Shown here piece by piece: positions 26,294-35,956 of a DNA stretch of 64,000 nt (its first letter is position 1; every line of letters begins with the position of its first letter). A model generated the notes under the pieces. The model had not been told where the DNA came from. It did not search any database and saw only the letters and a list, made by a program, of their open reading frames with translations. This stretch comes from Candidatus Liberimonas magnetica (GTDB lineage Bacteria > Elusimicrobiota > Endomicrobiia > Endomicrobiales > JAFGIL01): positions 124,001-188,000 of the forward strand of contig JAJAPY010000003.1 in NCBI GenBank assembly GCA_020523885.1. The letters run 5' to 3'. The position numbers and the translations under genes are program-made.

Positions 26294-28146
26294 AAACACT
26301 GTTGGCGGTTAAAGAATCAGAAAAGGAAATATTTAATAATTTTGCAGCTAACTCCGGATGCTGTCATATTTTCCAATCTTACGAGTGGGGAGAAGTTAAG
26401 AGAGGCGACGGCTGGATGCCTCACCGCTATGTTGTAACAGAAGACGGGAAAATAAAAGCATCTATTTTGCTGCTTGAATTTAAAATATTATTTTATTCTA
26501 TTTTATATGCACCCAGGGGGCCAATTCTTGATTACAATGATGCTGAGACATTCAATTTTCTCATTTCTGAATTAATAAAACTTCCTATTTTTAAGAATTC
26601 TATTTTCTTGCAGATAGACCCCTACGTAATCCGCAATGATAAGTTGCATAACCTTTTGGCAAATAACGGATTTTTTATGCGAAAATGCGGTTATTTTTAT
26701 ATTGAACAGCCAAAATACGTAGCAGTATTGGACATAAGCCCTGCTTTTGATGAAATTTATAGTAAATTCCATCATCATCACAAACGGAACATTAAAATTG
26801 CGCAAAAAAACAATATTACTGTAGAAACCAGAGATGATTACGAGGCGCTGGAAATATTTTACAAAATGCTCAAAGCAACAGGCACAAGAAAACGTTTCCT
26901 AGTGCGCCCGTTCAGTTATCAAAAAAGAGTATTTAACAATATTATAGCTAACGGAAAAGGGAAAATAATTTTTGCAAAATATAATAACGAAATAATTTAT
27001 GGGCAAATGATCTTTTATTTCGGCAGCAAGAGCTGGTATATGTATGCAGCGTCAACCCTGGAACATACTGAATCAAAACCTAATTACATCCTCGTAACTG
27101 AGGTTATAAAATGGGCAAAATCATTAGGTATTACCAGCCTCGATTTCAGAGGTGCAGGAGCCTGGGATTTACCGAACCATCCCAACAGGGGGATCTATGA
27201 TTTTAAAATGCGGTTCGGTTCGTCACTCTGCGAAATACAAGGAGAATACTTTATGGTTTTCAATAAAAAGCTGTTTTCTTTATACGTTATGGCAGGAGAG
27301 CTCTTAGGTAAGCTATTAAAACTGCCGGGGATTATTTCAGGTTTAATTAAAAAGCTGTTAAATATTTTTTCATCGGCTTCTTATGCGGATAAAATGACCA
27401 AGCTCACTTTTGACAAATACGGAGAAAAAGAAGAACTGGAGGAATACACCAGGCGCTTAATTGAAGACGGCCTTGGATTTGAAGAGAAATTTATTGATAA
27501 ATATATAAAAAGCCCTGCCAACATACTTGTGGAAGGGTGCGGTGCGGGAAGAGAATCAATTCATCTGGCAAAAAAAGGGTTTTCTGTGACAGGCACAGAT
27601 TTTCAGCCTAAAATGGTTGAATCGTCTAAAATAAATGCTCAAAAATCAGGCTTAAAAATAGATTTTAAAACAATGAATGCCTGTAGTTTGGGATTTACTG
27701 ATGATAAATTTGACGCCATAGTTATATTTGGATCTACTATTGCCCATATACCAGGCAGGCAAAACAGGATAAAAGCTTTAACTGAAGCAAAAAGAGTATT
27801 AAAAAAAGGGGGAAGTATACTTATTTCAGTACCTTCCAAGCATTGTAACTACAAATATACAATTTATTTTATCGTTATGGACAATCTGCGCAGAGTTCTT
27901 AATATGTTTTTCATTAGAACCATGGAAACCGGAGACAGGTTGGCTAAGAAAGTAAGCGGGAACGTTATTTCAAAAGGCAAAAGCTTTCTCCATATGTATT
28001 CAGTAAATGAAATGATAGATGATATACATTCAGCAGGTTTAGAGTTTGTTGAAGCAAAATCAAGAAAAGAGATCATGAATGATTTAACTGCTCCAGCACA
28101 AACAGAAAAGGATTATTTTATTTACTTTTCTGCTAAGAAAATATGA
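26290..28146 (+). CDS. FemAB-like acyl/aminoacyl transferase fused to a class I methyltransferase
   Basis: The first ~330 residues match the FemAB/GNAT peptidoglycan-bridge family, including HIFQSYEWGEVKRG, then HHKRNIKIAQKN and SLDFRGAGAWD. After a spacer helix, residues about 365-618 form a SAM methyltransferase with motif I LVEGCGAGRES (EGCGAG at 415-420), VTGTDFQPKM and RVLKKGGSILISVPS. FemAB proteins in polysaccharide clusters are thought to add amino acids or acyl groups. The fusion suggests two sequential modifications of one molecule, but no substrate can be named. No stop or frameshift lies between the domains. Confidence 0.87.
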   Translation: MKTLLAVKESEKEIFNNFAANSGCCHIFQSYEWGEVKRGDGWMPHRYVVTEDGKIKASILLLEFKILFYSILYAPRGPILDYNDAETFNFLISELIKLPIFKNSIFLQIDPYVIRNDKLHNLLANNGFFMRKCGYFYIEQPKYVAVLDISPAFDEIYSKFHHHHKRNIKIAQKNNITVETRDDYEALEIFYKMLKATGTRKRFLVRPFSYQKRVFNNIIANGKGKIIFAKYNNEIIYGQMIFYFGSKSWYMYAASTLEHTESKPNYILVTEVIKWAKSLGITSLDFRGAGAWDLPNHPNRGIYDFKMRFGSSLCEIQGEYFMVFNKKLFSLYVMAGELLGKLLKLPGIISGLIKKLLNIFSSASYADKMTKLTFDKYGEKEELEEYTRRLIEDGLGFEEKFIDKYIKSPANILVEGCGAGRESIHLAKKGFSVTGTDFQPKMVESSKINAQKSGLKIDFKTMNACSLGFTDDKFDAIVIFGSTIAHIPGRQNRIKALTEAKRVLKKGGSILISVPSKHCNYKYTIYFIVMDNLRRVLNMFFIRTMETGDRLAKKVSGNVISKGKSFLHMYSVNEMIDDIHSAGLEFVEAKSRKEIMNDLTAPAQTEKDYFIYFSAKKI

Positions 28147-28199
28147 TTCCGGTGCTTAAATGACAGGATTACCGTGATACTTCAGTTTAAGGGATAATA
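28147..28199. repeat. Short intergenic copy of the GGATTACCGTGATAC word
   Basis: GGATTACCGTGATAC (28166-28180), next to CTTAAATGACA and CAGTTTAAGG, fits the GATTACGGTGATTA family seen at 11141, 12223, 35846, 39361 and 62073. A TTAAA/TTTAA pair flanks it and could form a weak stem. Confidence 0.5.
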
Positions 28200-29282
28200 A
28201 TGAAAATAATAATCGACGGCAGGGAATTCATAAGGGGGAAGTTGACCGGGATAGGACGTTTTTTACTAACCTTGATGGACGAAGCTATTCCTTTAAAAAC
28301 CGATTGGGATTTCACTCTTATCCTAAACCAGCACTGCGAGTATAAAGGCCGGCTTTACTCTAACCTCAAAATTATAACAATTAACGAAAAAATAACTTTA
28401 TTTACCGACCAAATTCAGATCCCACTGCTAATCAATGAACTTAATCCTGATATTTTTTTTTCGCCGTATTACAAATGCCCGCTATTGACAAAAACTCCAA
28501 AGATAATAACAATACACGACTTGACTTTTTTCGCGCTAAAAAGTCATTCGGAACATGCTAAATTTATATCAAAATTGTGGTATAGAATGCATACAGGCAG
28601 TGCTTCAAAAATCATTACAGTATCAAATTCATCTGCTTCAGATATAAACAATATTTTATCCACACCAAAGGACAAAATTAAGGTAATATACAATACAATT
28701 TCTTCTATTTTTGAGCATAAAAACGAAGAAGAGGTAAACAAAATTAAATCAAAATATGGAATAAATAAAAAATACCTGCTTTATGTGGGAAATTCAAACC
28801 CGCATAAGAATTTACGTAACCTTATGGATGCATGCAACGAATTACCTGAACATACTTTAAATGAACATACCCTCGTCTTAGCTGGAATCGGAAAAGACTT
28901 TACCCTGAACAACAATAAAATTAAATGCCTGCCAATTTATTTTGTAGATGAAAGTGACCTGCCAGCCCTCTACAGCGGCGCTGAACTTTTCGTATTCCCT
29001 TCTCTATATGAGGGTTTTGGATTTCCACCGCTTGAAGCTATGGCCTGCGGGTGCCCTGTAGTAAGTTCAAACACTTCATCTTTGCCTGAAGTACTCGGCG
29101 ATGCATGTATTTATTTTGACCCATACAATAGATCTGAAATAACTAATGTTATTTATTCAGTCTTAACGGATACAAGTCAACTAAAAACGCTTAAGGATAA
29201 AGGTAGGCGGCAGGCAAAGCTATTTCTAAATAATCAGAAGAGGGCATTGGATTTTATTTCTATCATTGCAGAGAGCGCATGA
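28200..29282 (+). CDS. GT4 glycosyltransferase, paralog of the gene at 32273
   Basis: Starts [10 protein letters not shown]. The donor domain has [22 protein letters not shown] and [19 protein letters not shown], containing the E-x7-E element. It is close to the protein at 32273-33367 along its whole length: both have SPYxxCP, KIITIH, SASKI, LYVGNS, SLYEGF and CGCPV blocks. This is the GT4 group of mannosyl- or rhamnosyl-transferases. The last four bases overlap the GT9-ATP-grasp gene. Confidence 0.9.
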   Translation: MKIIIDGREFIRGKLTGIGRFLLTLMDEAIPLKTDWDFTLILNQHCEYKGRLYSNLKIITINEKITLFTDQIQIPLLINELNPDIFFSPYYKCPLLTKTPKIITIHDLTFFALKSHSEHAKFISKLWYRMHTGSASKIITVSNSSASDINNILSTPKDKIKVIYNTISSIFEHKNEEEVNKIKSKYGINKKYLLYVGNSNPHKNLRNLMDACNELPEHTLNEHTLVLAGIGKDFTLNNNKIKCLPIYFVDESDLPALYSGAELFVFPSLYEGFGFPPLEAMACGCPVVSSNTSSLPEVLGDACIYFDPYNRSEITNVIYSVLTDTSQLKTLKDKGRRQAKLFLNNQKRALDFISIIAESA

Positions 29283-31579
29283 ACTCACAAACTGATTTAA
29301 AGCATAATTACAGTAATATCTTATTAATAATAGTCGCAGGCATCGGCGACTTTCTTGAATCTATCAACGCCATAAAAACTATCAGAGACTCAAATCCTCA
29401 AACCTCTATCTCTCTTCTTGTCTCATCAAAAGTCTACGATTATGCCAAAGAATGCCCTTTTGTAAATAATGTCTACTCATTCCCTGTTTCCAAGGGTAAA
29501 GGGTATAATTTTTATAATTTAGGTACTATCATACGTATTTTTAGGGGACTGAGAAGCAAATCCTTTCAGGTTGCATTGAATTTGTTTGAAGTATCTACCT
29601 GGGGTGGAGCTGTAAGGATGGCCTTGCTTCTTAAAATAATAGGAGCCAAATATTCCATAGGCAGGAATTCGGATGGGAAAGGATTTATTTTTTCAAAAAG
29701 CATTGAGGATAATACCGATGACATATTTAACCAGGCGCATTATTTTGACCGCCTCGCAAAGCTTCTAAGCGGCGATAAAAACATCTCCAAAACGACTATG
29801 CCCTGGATATCCGATGGAGATAAAGCATCCGTCGATTCCTTGCTTCTAAGCTGGGGGTTTAAAGCAACAGATAATATATTATTGATAAATCCGGCTTCTG
29901 ACAGATTAACCAGGCGCTGGCCAAAAGAATATTTTGTAAAGGTGATAGAACATTTTGCAATAAAATATTCATTTAAACCGGTCATCGTAGGGAGTTTTGA
30001 CGAACAATCTATTGCTGATGAAATCCGCAGGCTTTCATCAGTCTCAGTTTATTCTGCAGCGGGAAAAGTAAAAATAGGCGGGTTGATAAGCCTGATAAGG
30101 CGTTCTAAGATAGCCTTTACGACAAACAGTGCTTCAATGCATATCGCGGGTATCTGCGGTGTCCCTTTTGTTGCACCTGCAGGGTCGGGTAACCCCTGGA
30201 GGGACAAACCAAGCGGCGAAGAAAATAAAATGATACTTCTTTGGAAAAAAATCGATTGTAACCCATGCAGTTATTGGAAATGCCCGAAAAGTAATTACAT
30301 GGAATGCATGAACATCATTTCACCGGAAGAGGCGATCAGGGCCGGAGAACATCTTTTAAAAGCTCCTTTGCAATACTATAAAATAAGAACGAATAAAAGC
30401 AGAGTATTAGTAACAGGGGCAAGGCAAAGGACCGCCTTATACGTTATCCGGTCCCTTGGGATAAGAGGGTTCGAAATAACTGCGGTAGAAGCACACCTAA
30501 GTAAGTGGCTAAACTTAGGTTTTGCGTCAAAGTATGTAAAAAACAGGATTATAATGCCTAATGTGATATCTGAACCTGAAGCTCACCGCAAAAAACTGCT
30601 TGAGCTTTGCAAAGAACACGACGTTCTTTTACCTATCACCATGTATTCGCTTAAGCTGGTATCAGAGCACCTTGATGAATTCAAAAAAGTAATAAAAGTG
30701 GCCGTAGCTGATGTTGATACACTTAATAGGGCAAACAATACTGAAACAGCGCTTAGACTTGCAAATGAATGCGATATTCCGACCCCAAAAACATATTTTA
30801 TTGAAAACCTTGACCAGGTAAAAGAACTTAAAGGTATTCTAAATTACCCTGTCTTTATAAAAGTTAAAGAAGAACTGGCATTGGCCCCTTTTCAAAGACA
30901 TATTAAGGTATCCAATGCAGGCGAACTTTTAGATAAATACAGGCAAATCCATAATATGCAGCCGTTCCCTATGATACAGGAATTTATTGAAGGCCGCGGG
31001 ATGGGGTATTTTGCTCTCTTTGATAAGAATTCACACCCAAAAGCTGTATTCGGGCATAGAAGAATACGGGAATATCCGGTAGATAACGGGCCAAGCACCT
31101 GTTGTGAAAGCTACCGTGACCCGAAAGTTATGGAATACGGCGAAAAACTTCTTAAGAAACTGAACTGGTACGGGCTTGCAATGGTTGAGTTTAAAATGGA
31201 TATTAAAGATAATATGCCGAAACTGATGGAAATTAACCCCCGGGTCTGGGGCTCTATGCCTCTTGCTATAGAAAGCGGGATTGATTTCCCGTATTTATGG
31301 TATAAACTGGCTATGGAGGAAGAAATACCCCAAACTACTTCATTTAAAGAAGGGGTAAAATTACGATTTTTTCTTAATGATATGCAGGCTGCATTAAGTT
31401 CTTTAACAAAAATTAATAAAACCAGAGAATACTTTTTAGGTTTTATAAAAGACATTTTTGATTTTAAAATAAAAGACGGGATAATTAAGCTATATGATAT
31501 TAAACCCGGGATAATTTATTTCGGAAAGGCGATATCATTTTTATTCAGGCTTCAAGGGAAACACGAACATGATGTTTGA
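29279..31579 (+). CDS. GT9 heptosyltransferase-like domain fused to an ATP-grasp ligase
   Basis: Residues 1-365 form a GT9 enzyme: LLIIVAGIGDFLESI at the start, LINPASDRLTRRWPKEYF in the donor domain, and a Cys cluster KKIDCNPCSYWKCPKS typical of GT9 proteins. From about residue 375 (VLVTGARQ) a complete ATP-grasp protein follows, with VFIKVKEEL, MIQEFIEGRGMGYFA and the metal/ATP site in LMEINPRVWGSMP (about 649-661). The two halves are continuous. ATP-grasp ligases join a carboxylate to an amine or other nucleophile through an acyl phosphate. The fused unit could both build and amidate a glycan. Overlaps a PHP gene by 11 bp. Confidence 0.88.
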   Translation: MNSQTDLKHNYSNILLIIVAGIGDFLESINAIKTIRDSNPQTSISLLVSSKVYDYAKECPFVNNVYSFPVSKGKGYNFYNLGTIIRIFRGLRSKSFQVALNLFEVSTWGGAVRMALLLKIIGAKYSIGRNSDGKGFIFSKSIEDNTDDIFNQAHYFDRLAKLLSGDKNISKTTMPWISDGDKASVDSLLLSWGFKATDNILLINPASDRLTRRWPKEYFVKVIEHFAIKYSFKPVIVGSFDEQSIADEIRRLSSVSVYSAAGKVKIGGLISLIRRSKIAFTTNSASMHIAGICGVPFVAPAGSGNPWRDKPSGEENKMILLWKKIDCNPCSYWKCPKSNYMECMNIISPEEAIRAGEHLLKAPLQYYKIRTNKSRVLVTGARQRTALYVIRSLGIRGFEITAVEAHLSKWLNLGFASKYVKNRIIMPNVISEPEAHRKKLLELCKEHDVLLPITMYSLKLVSEHLDEFKKVIKVAVADVDTLNRANNTETALRLANECDIPTPKTYFIENLDQVKELKGILNYPVFIKVKEELALAPFQRHIKVSNAGELLDKYRQIHNMQPFPMIQEFIEGRGMGYFALFDKNSHPKAVFGHRRIREYPVDNGPSTCCESYRDPKVMEYGEKLLKKLNWYGLAMVEFKMDIKDNMPKLMEINPRVWGSMPLAIESGIDFPYLWYKLAMEEEIPQTTSFKEGVKLRFFLNDMQAALSSLTKINKTREYFLGFIKDIFDFKIKDGIIKLYDIKPGIIYFGKAISFLFRLQGKHEHDV

Positions 31580-32273
31580 TCTTCATATCCATTCAAAATA
31601 TTCCTATGACTCGTTTTCCGAACCGGAAGCTATAGTTAAAACCGCCAGAAAAATCGGGTTAAACGGCATAGCTATTGTGGACCATGACTCTATTAAGGGA
31701 GCCCTTGAAGCGCAAAAGTATGCAGGCAGTGATTTTTTCGTAATAAACGGTGAAGAAATATATACAAAAGAATGTGAAATAATAGGGCTTTTCCTGAAAG
31801 AAGAGGTTCATGCAAATAACGTTATGGAAGCCATAAATGAGATAAAAAAACAAGGCGGAATAGCCGTACTTCCTCATCCTTATAAAAGAGCAGCAACGAT
31901 CAGTGAAAATATCCTTGAAAATATTGACGCCATAGAAGCATTCAATTCAAGAGGCGAAAATTCAAGGGCAAGCAAAAACAATGAAAGGGCCTTTGAGCTT
32001 GCAAAAAAATATAGCCTGCCTGTAATCTGCGGCAGTGATGCTCACTTTTTATTCGAGATAGGTAGGTCAGTCTGTACAATAGATACTGCTTCAGATATGA
32101 CAGAGTTAAAGAATTCTATCTTAACCGGAAAAACTAAAATCGGCGGAAGAACATCATCTCTTTTAAATGAGTTCATGAGCCAGATAGTCAAAATGATAAA
32201 ATTAAGAAAACCTTCCATGCTTTTAAGAGCTCCCAGGAAGATTATAAAAATGTTTTTTTGCAGGGATAAATAA
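31569..32273 (+). CDS. PHP-domain phosphoesterase
   Basis: A compact 234-aa PHP protein. Metal motifs DLHIHSKYSYDS, IAIVDHDS, PHPYKR and CGSDAHFLFEIG occur in the expected order. It lacks the extra domains of DNA polymerase X or histidinol phosphatases. It starts 11 bp inside the GT9-ATP-grasp gene, and ATP-grasp/PHP pairs are often adjacent in glycan-related clusters. Likely a metal-dependent phosphoesterase acting on a sugar or lipid phosphate; the substrate is not known. The last residues (KIIKMFFCRDK) look like an amphipathic anchor. Confidence 0.82.
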   Translation: MMFDLHIHSKYSYDSFSEPEAIVKTARKIGLNGIAIVDHDSIKGALEAQKYAGSDFFVINGEEIYTKECEIIGLFLKEEVHANNVMEAINEIKKQGGIAVLPHPYKRAATISENILENIDAIEAFNSRGENSRASKNNERAFELAKKYSLPVICGSDAHFLFEIGRSVCTIDTASDMTELKNSILTGKTKIGGRTSSLLNEFMSQIVKMIKLRKPSMLLRAPRKIIKMFFCRDK

Positions 32274-33367
32274 TGAGGATAGCAATAGACGGCAGGGCGC
32301 TAAATAAATATAAACCCGACAGTATCGGCAGTGAACTCTCTGAGGCTGTTAATTCTATAGCCGGTATCAGAAAAGATTGGGAGTTGCTTGTAATCCTGAA
32401 CCAGTTCGGTGAGTTTAAACCTGTTTTACCGAACGTAAATACCTTATCCATAAAAGAATTCCTATCTTTAGCGGCAGACCAGATCGCGATACCCCGGCTT
32501 TTAAAACGCCACAATATCGATGTGTTTTATTCTCCGTATTTCAGGTGCCCCGTTCTTTCAAAGGCACGCAAAATCATAACTATCCATAACTTCACTTATT
32601 TAGTCCTGAAAGTCCTTTATGCGGAAAAAGATGTCAGCCAAAGCATAAAATTAAATATTGCCTGGAAAAAAATACTGGCTGACAGTGCCTCTAAGATAGT
32701 TGCCCAATCCCAGAATTCCGCAAATGATATTGTAAATATTTTGAAAATACGGGAAGATAAAATATCCGTTGTTTCTCCAAGTATAAGCAATAACTTTATG
32801 CCTCAAAACGAAGAAAACATTACGGCGGTAATGAAGAAATATGCCGTAACGAAACCATATATTTTATACGTCGGAAATTCAAGGCCTTATAAGAACGTCG
32901 ATAACTTAGTCAAAGCTTTTGAAAAATTGCCTAAAACCTTCCGGGACGAATATAACCTGGTGCTGGCTGGTGTAGGGGAATTTAAAACAGGCTTGAAAAA
33001 CTGCATTACTATAGATTTTATCCGGCACAACAACGATGACCTCCCTTCTTTATACAGCGGTGCGAAATTATTCGTATTTCCGTCATTATACGAGGGTTTT
33101 TGCTTTGCGCCTCTTGAAGCCATAGCCTGCGGCTGCCCGGTACTAAGCTCCAATACATCCTCAATGCCTGAAATATTAAATGATGCCTGCTCATATTTCA
33201 ACCCTAACAACATAGAAGAGCTGTCAAAGAAAATCCATACAATCCTTAACACTACTTCGCTTTTAGAGGAATTAAGGGAAAAAGGCCTTAAGCGTGCATC
33301 CCATTTTTCAATTACGAATAGCTCAAATGAATTTATAAAACTAATAGAAACACTTATCAGCGGATAG
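32273..33367 (+). CDS. GT4 glycosyltransferase, paralog of the gene at 28200
   Basis: Starts MRIAIDGRAL; the donor domain has YILYVGNSRPYKNV, LVLAGVGEF and [19 protein letters not shown] with E-x7-E. It is aligned over nearly its full length with the product of 28200-29282, from which it is separated by the GT9-ATP-grasp and PHP genes, so one of the two genes likely arose by local duplication. Both probably transfer related sugars. The ATG overlaps the PHP stop by one base. Its TAG stop is inside the intergenic repeat at 33364-33420. Confidence 0.9.
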   Translation: MRIAIDGRALNKYKPDSIGSELSEAVNSIAGIRKDWELLVILNQFGEFKPVLPNVNTLSIKEFLSLAADQIAIPRLLKRHNIDVFYSPYFRCPVLSKARKIITIHNFTYLVLKVLYAEKDVSQSIKLNIAWKKILADSASKIVAQSQNSANDIVNILKIREDKISVVSPSISNNFMPQNEENITAVMKKYAVTKPYILYVGNSRPYKNVDNLVKAFEKLPKTFRDEYNLVLAGVGEFKTGLKNCITIDFIRHNNDDLPSLYSGAKLFVFPSLYEGFCFAPLEAIACGCPVLSSNTSSMPEILNDACSYFNPNNIEELSKKIHTILNTTSLLEELREKGLKRASHFSITNSSNEFIKLIETLISG

Positions 33368-33420
33368 CGTTTAGCGTAGAGCGAATAGAAAAAGCTTTTT
33401 GTCTTGTATACGCTGAATGC
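33364..33420. repeat. Degenerate-word inverted repeat, AGCGTTTAGCGTAGAGCG family
   Basis: Left arm GCGTTTAGCGTAGAGCGAATAG (positions 33367-33388, key core GCGTAGAGCG) and right arm GTATACGCTGAATGC (33406-33420) with AAAAAGC/GCTTTTT in the loop. The left arm covers the end of the upstream gene and the right arm reaches the ATG of the next one at 33417. Confidence 0.7.
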
Positions 33421-34628
33421 ATAAAAATATGAATAATAAAATAAAAATAATACATATTATTACGCGCATTGATGTCGGAGGGACTGCTGATGATATTACA
33501 ACTATTTTCAATAAGCTTGATAAGAACAAATACGAGCAGATACTTATCTACGGGCCGGGACAGGTTGATTTAGGCGACACAGTACGAAATTACAGGATAC
33601 CCGAATTAAAAAGAGAACTATCGTTAATGGACGATTTTGTTTCGTTTTGGAAAATATACAACATAATAAATGATGAAAAACCTGCGATACTACATACCCA
33701 CTCATCCAAATCCGGTTTTTTAGGAAGGTGGGCTGCCTGGCTTTTTAATCTACTAGCTACATTCCGCATTCAGCATTCCAAAATTAAGATCGTTCATACG
33801 CCCCACGGACATGTTTTTTACGGTTATGAATTTGGCAGGCTAAAAACCAGGCTTTTCATTTTATTGGAATGTCTTACTTCACCTATCACGGATAGGTTTA
33901 TAGCGTTAACTGAAGGGGAGAAAAATGAGTCCGTTAAGTTCTGCCGGGTTAACCCAAAAAAATGGGAAGTGATAAACAGCGGTGTCGGGCTTGATGACGC
34001 TTTGATAGAGCAAAGCTGCATGAAAATTCAGGAAAAAAGGAAAGAGTTAGGCATTGGGTCCAATATCTTGGTTATAGGGACAGTTGCAAGGCTTGTACCG
34101 GTAAAAGGCATTATGTATTTGATCGAAGCTGTCCCTTTGATACTAAAATCATATAAAAACAGCCTTAAATTCCTTATAGTGGGAGACGGATTGCAAAAAG
34201 ATGCCATAGAAAAAAGAATAAAGGAGTTGAACCTAGAAGAAAATATAATCCTTACCGGCATGAGAAATGACATATACGAGTTAATGTCCGCAATGGATAT
34301 CTATGTCCAGCCTTCTCTCAATGAAGGAATGGGAATAACCCTTATCCAGGCACAAGCCGTAGGGCTTCCTATAGTTGCGTCAAGAGTACAGGGTATCCCT
34401 AATGCAATAAAAGAAAATGAAACAGGCATGCTTATCCCTCCAAAAGACCCGGCAGCTTTATCTAAAGCTGTTTTAAAACTGATTGAAAACGTGGATTTAA
34501 GAAAAAACATGAGCGCTCGGGCAAAGATCTGGGTTTGTGAAACCATAGACGGCTGCAGGCGTTTTAGCCCTGAAAGAATGATAAAGATGCATGAGAAGTT
34601 GTATGAAGAAATGATACAGGAAGTTTAA
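33417..34628 (+). CDS. GT4 glycosyltransferase
   Basis: A 403-aa GT-B enzyme. The acceptor domain has IIHIITRIDVGGTADD and HTHSSKSGFLGRWAAWL; the donor domain has IGTVARLVPVKG, LIVGDGLQK and VQPSLNEGMGITLIQAQAVGLP, where an E-x7-Q form replaces E-x7-E. It resembles the EpsD/EpsF-like group. The start codon lies in a repeat (33364-33420) and has no ribosome site; ATG 33429 is an alternative. It is cytoplasmic, using a nucleotide sugar. Sugar specificity is unknown. Confidence 0.88.
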   Translation: MHKNMNNKIKIIHIITRIDVGGTADDITTIFNKLDKNKYEQILIYGPGQVDLGDTVRNYRIPELKRELSLMDDFVSFWKIYNIINDEKPAILHTHSSKSGFLGRWAAWLFNLLATFRIQHSKIKIVHTPHGHVFYGYEFGRLKTRLFILLECLTSPITDRFIALTEGEKNESVKFCRVNPKKWEVINSGVGLDDALIEQSCMKIQEKRKELGIGSNILVIGTVARLVPVKGIMYLIEAVPLILKSYKNSLKFLIVGDGLQKDAIEKRIKELNLEENIILTGMRNDIYELMSAMDIYVQPSLNEGMGITLIQAQAVGLPIVASRVQGIPNAIKENETGMLIPPKDPAALSKAVLKLIENVDLRKNMSARAKIWVCETIDGCRRFSPERMIKMHEKLYEEMIQEV

Positions 34629-34640
34629 ACTTACAAAAGC

Positions 34641-35819
34641 ATGAACATCCTTATATACGATGAAAACTTTCATAACATTTACGGTACCGTTAAATACATA
34701 CTGCCGGTTGTTGAGCTTTTATCCAAAAAACATGATATTACCCTATTAGGAGATAGTTATTTCGATCCTAATGATTTCAAGATGCATTATGGCATAGCTT
34801 TAAAAGATGTAAACCCGCAATACCTGGATTATAGACATTCCGGCATAAACCTTATCTCGCACTGGCAGCATATCAAAAAATGTGGCCAAATATCTGAAAT
34901 AACAGAAAATTATGATGTATTTATAAATAACAAGTACGAAAACCATTGGGAAATAAAACCCAGGGCAAAACAAAATATCGGCCTTATTTACTTCCCTCTC
35001 AACCCTTACCACAGGTACCTGCAGGAGGAGCCGCATAAATTCATAAAAAATACCTTAAGAAAATTACTCTTAAGCTCGCCTAAAAAATACGACTTTGCAG
35101 ACCAATACCAACAGACCGTTACAGTAAGCGATTTTAGCAAAAAGTTAGTCCAGAAGTTCTGGAATTTCAAAGAAGTCTCTGTGATATACCCCTGGATAGA
35201 CATTATGGCGGAAAACAAGAAAACAGAAAAAAAGAATGTTATATGTTCAGTTTTAAGGTTCCGCTCGCATTACTCACAGCACCTGGATAGAATGATAGAT
35301 AGTTTTAAAATTCTGCACAAGAGCGAAGCAAAAGGCTGGTCTTTTCATATTGCGCTCGGAATTAGGCATAGCGGTAATGAAAAAATAATACGTTATATAG
35401 AGCATTTAAGGTCTTTGGCACAGGGGTATCCTGTTTATTTTCATATAAATCTATCCAATGAAAGACTTTCGGACCTGTACGGAATGTCAAAAATATTCTG
35501 GCAAATTACAGGGTACGGAAGCCATGTTGATAAAAATCCGGAACATTTCGAACCCTTTGGCATGCCTACGGTTGAAGCTATGAATAATCAGTGCGTCCCT
35601 GTTGCTCTAAATGAGGGAGGGCAAAAAGAAATAGTGGAAAACAATATATCCGGATTTCTTATAAGCAACCTGGACGAGTTCAGGCAGGCGACTCTTTTAT
35701 TGATAAATAAGCCGGAAGTTTTAAATGCTTTTTCTAAAAATGCTTATATTAGGAGTATGATGTTCTCTAAGGAGAGATTTATTTTACAGTTTAGCAAAAT
35801 TCTGGATAAATTAGTATAA
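34641..35819 (+). CDS. GT4-like glycosyltransferase (divergent, ALG11-like)
   Basis: A 392-aa protein starting MNILIYDENFHNIYGTVKYI with a GT-B layout. Features include VTVSDFSKKLVQKFW, SVIYPWID, ICSVLRFRSHYSQHLDRMI, and a donor-site segment HFEPFGMPTVEAMNNQCVP in which the catalytic Glu pair is FEP...VEAM. It resembles eukaryotic ALG11-type and related bacterial GT4 proteins more than the neighbouring GT4 enzymes. Sugar specificity is unknown. The stop is followed directly by a perfect 10-bp hairpin. Confidence 0.78.
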   Translation: MNILIYDENFHNIYGTVKYILPVVELLSKKHDITLLGDSYFDPNDFKMHYGIALKDVNPQYLDYRHSGINLISHWQHIKKCGQISEITENYDVFINNKYENHWEIKPRAKQNIGLIYFPLNPYHRYLQEEPHKFIKNTLRKLLLSSPKKYDFADQYQQTVTVSDFSKKLVQKFWNFKEVSVIYPWIDIMAENKKTEKKNVICSVLRFRSHYSQHLDRMIDSFKILHKSEAKGWSFHIALGIRHSGNEKIIRYIEHLRSLAQGYPVYFHINLSNERLSDLYGMSKIFWQITGYGSHVDKNPEHFEPFGMPTVEAMNNQCVPVALNEGGQKEIVENNISGFLISNLDEFRQATLLLINKPEVLNAFSKNAYIRSMMFSKERFILQFSKILDKLV

Positions 35820-35821
35820 TA

Positions 35822-35850
35822 AGATTATTGGGAAACCAATAATCTTTGAT
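35822..35850 (+). terminator. Hairpin after the GT4 gene, terminator-like
   Basis: AGATTATTGG (35822-35831), a GAAA loop and CCAATAATCT (35836-35845) form a perfect 10-bp stem with a stable tetraloop. The following TTGATT is only weakly T-rich, so termination efficiency is doubtful. The hairpin adjoins a GATTACAGTGATTA repeat. Confidence 0.5.
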
Positions 35851-35950
35851 TACAGTGATTAGTAACTGCGTTTACAGTGACACTTCGACGGTGATTAATC
35901 ATTGTGATCTTGAAGTTAATCACCGTAATCAGAAGTAAGAAATCACTGTA
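35846..35950. repeat. Intergenic inverted repeat, TTGATTACAGTGATTA family
   Basis: TTGATTACAGTGATTA (35846-35861) faces TTAATCACCGTAATCA (35916-35931), 13 of 14 paired in the core. The middle holds more variants: GTTTACAGTGACACTTCGA, CGGTGATTAATCATTGTGA and AATCACTGTA (35941-35950). No protein-coding potential. Confidence 0.78.
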
Positions 35951-35956
35951 CTCAAT

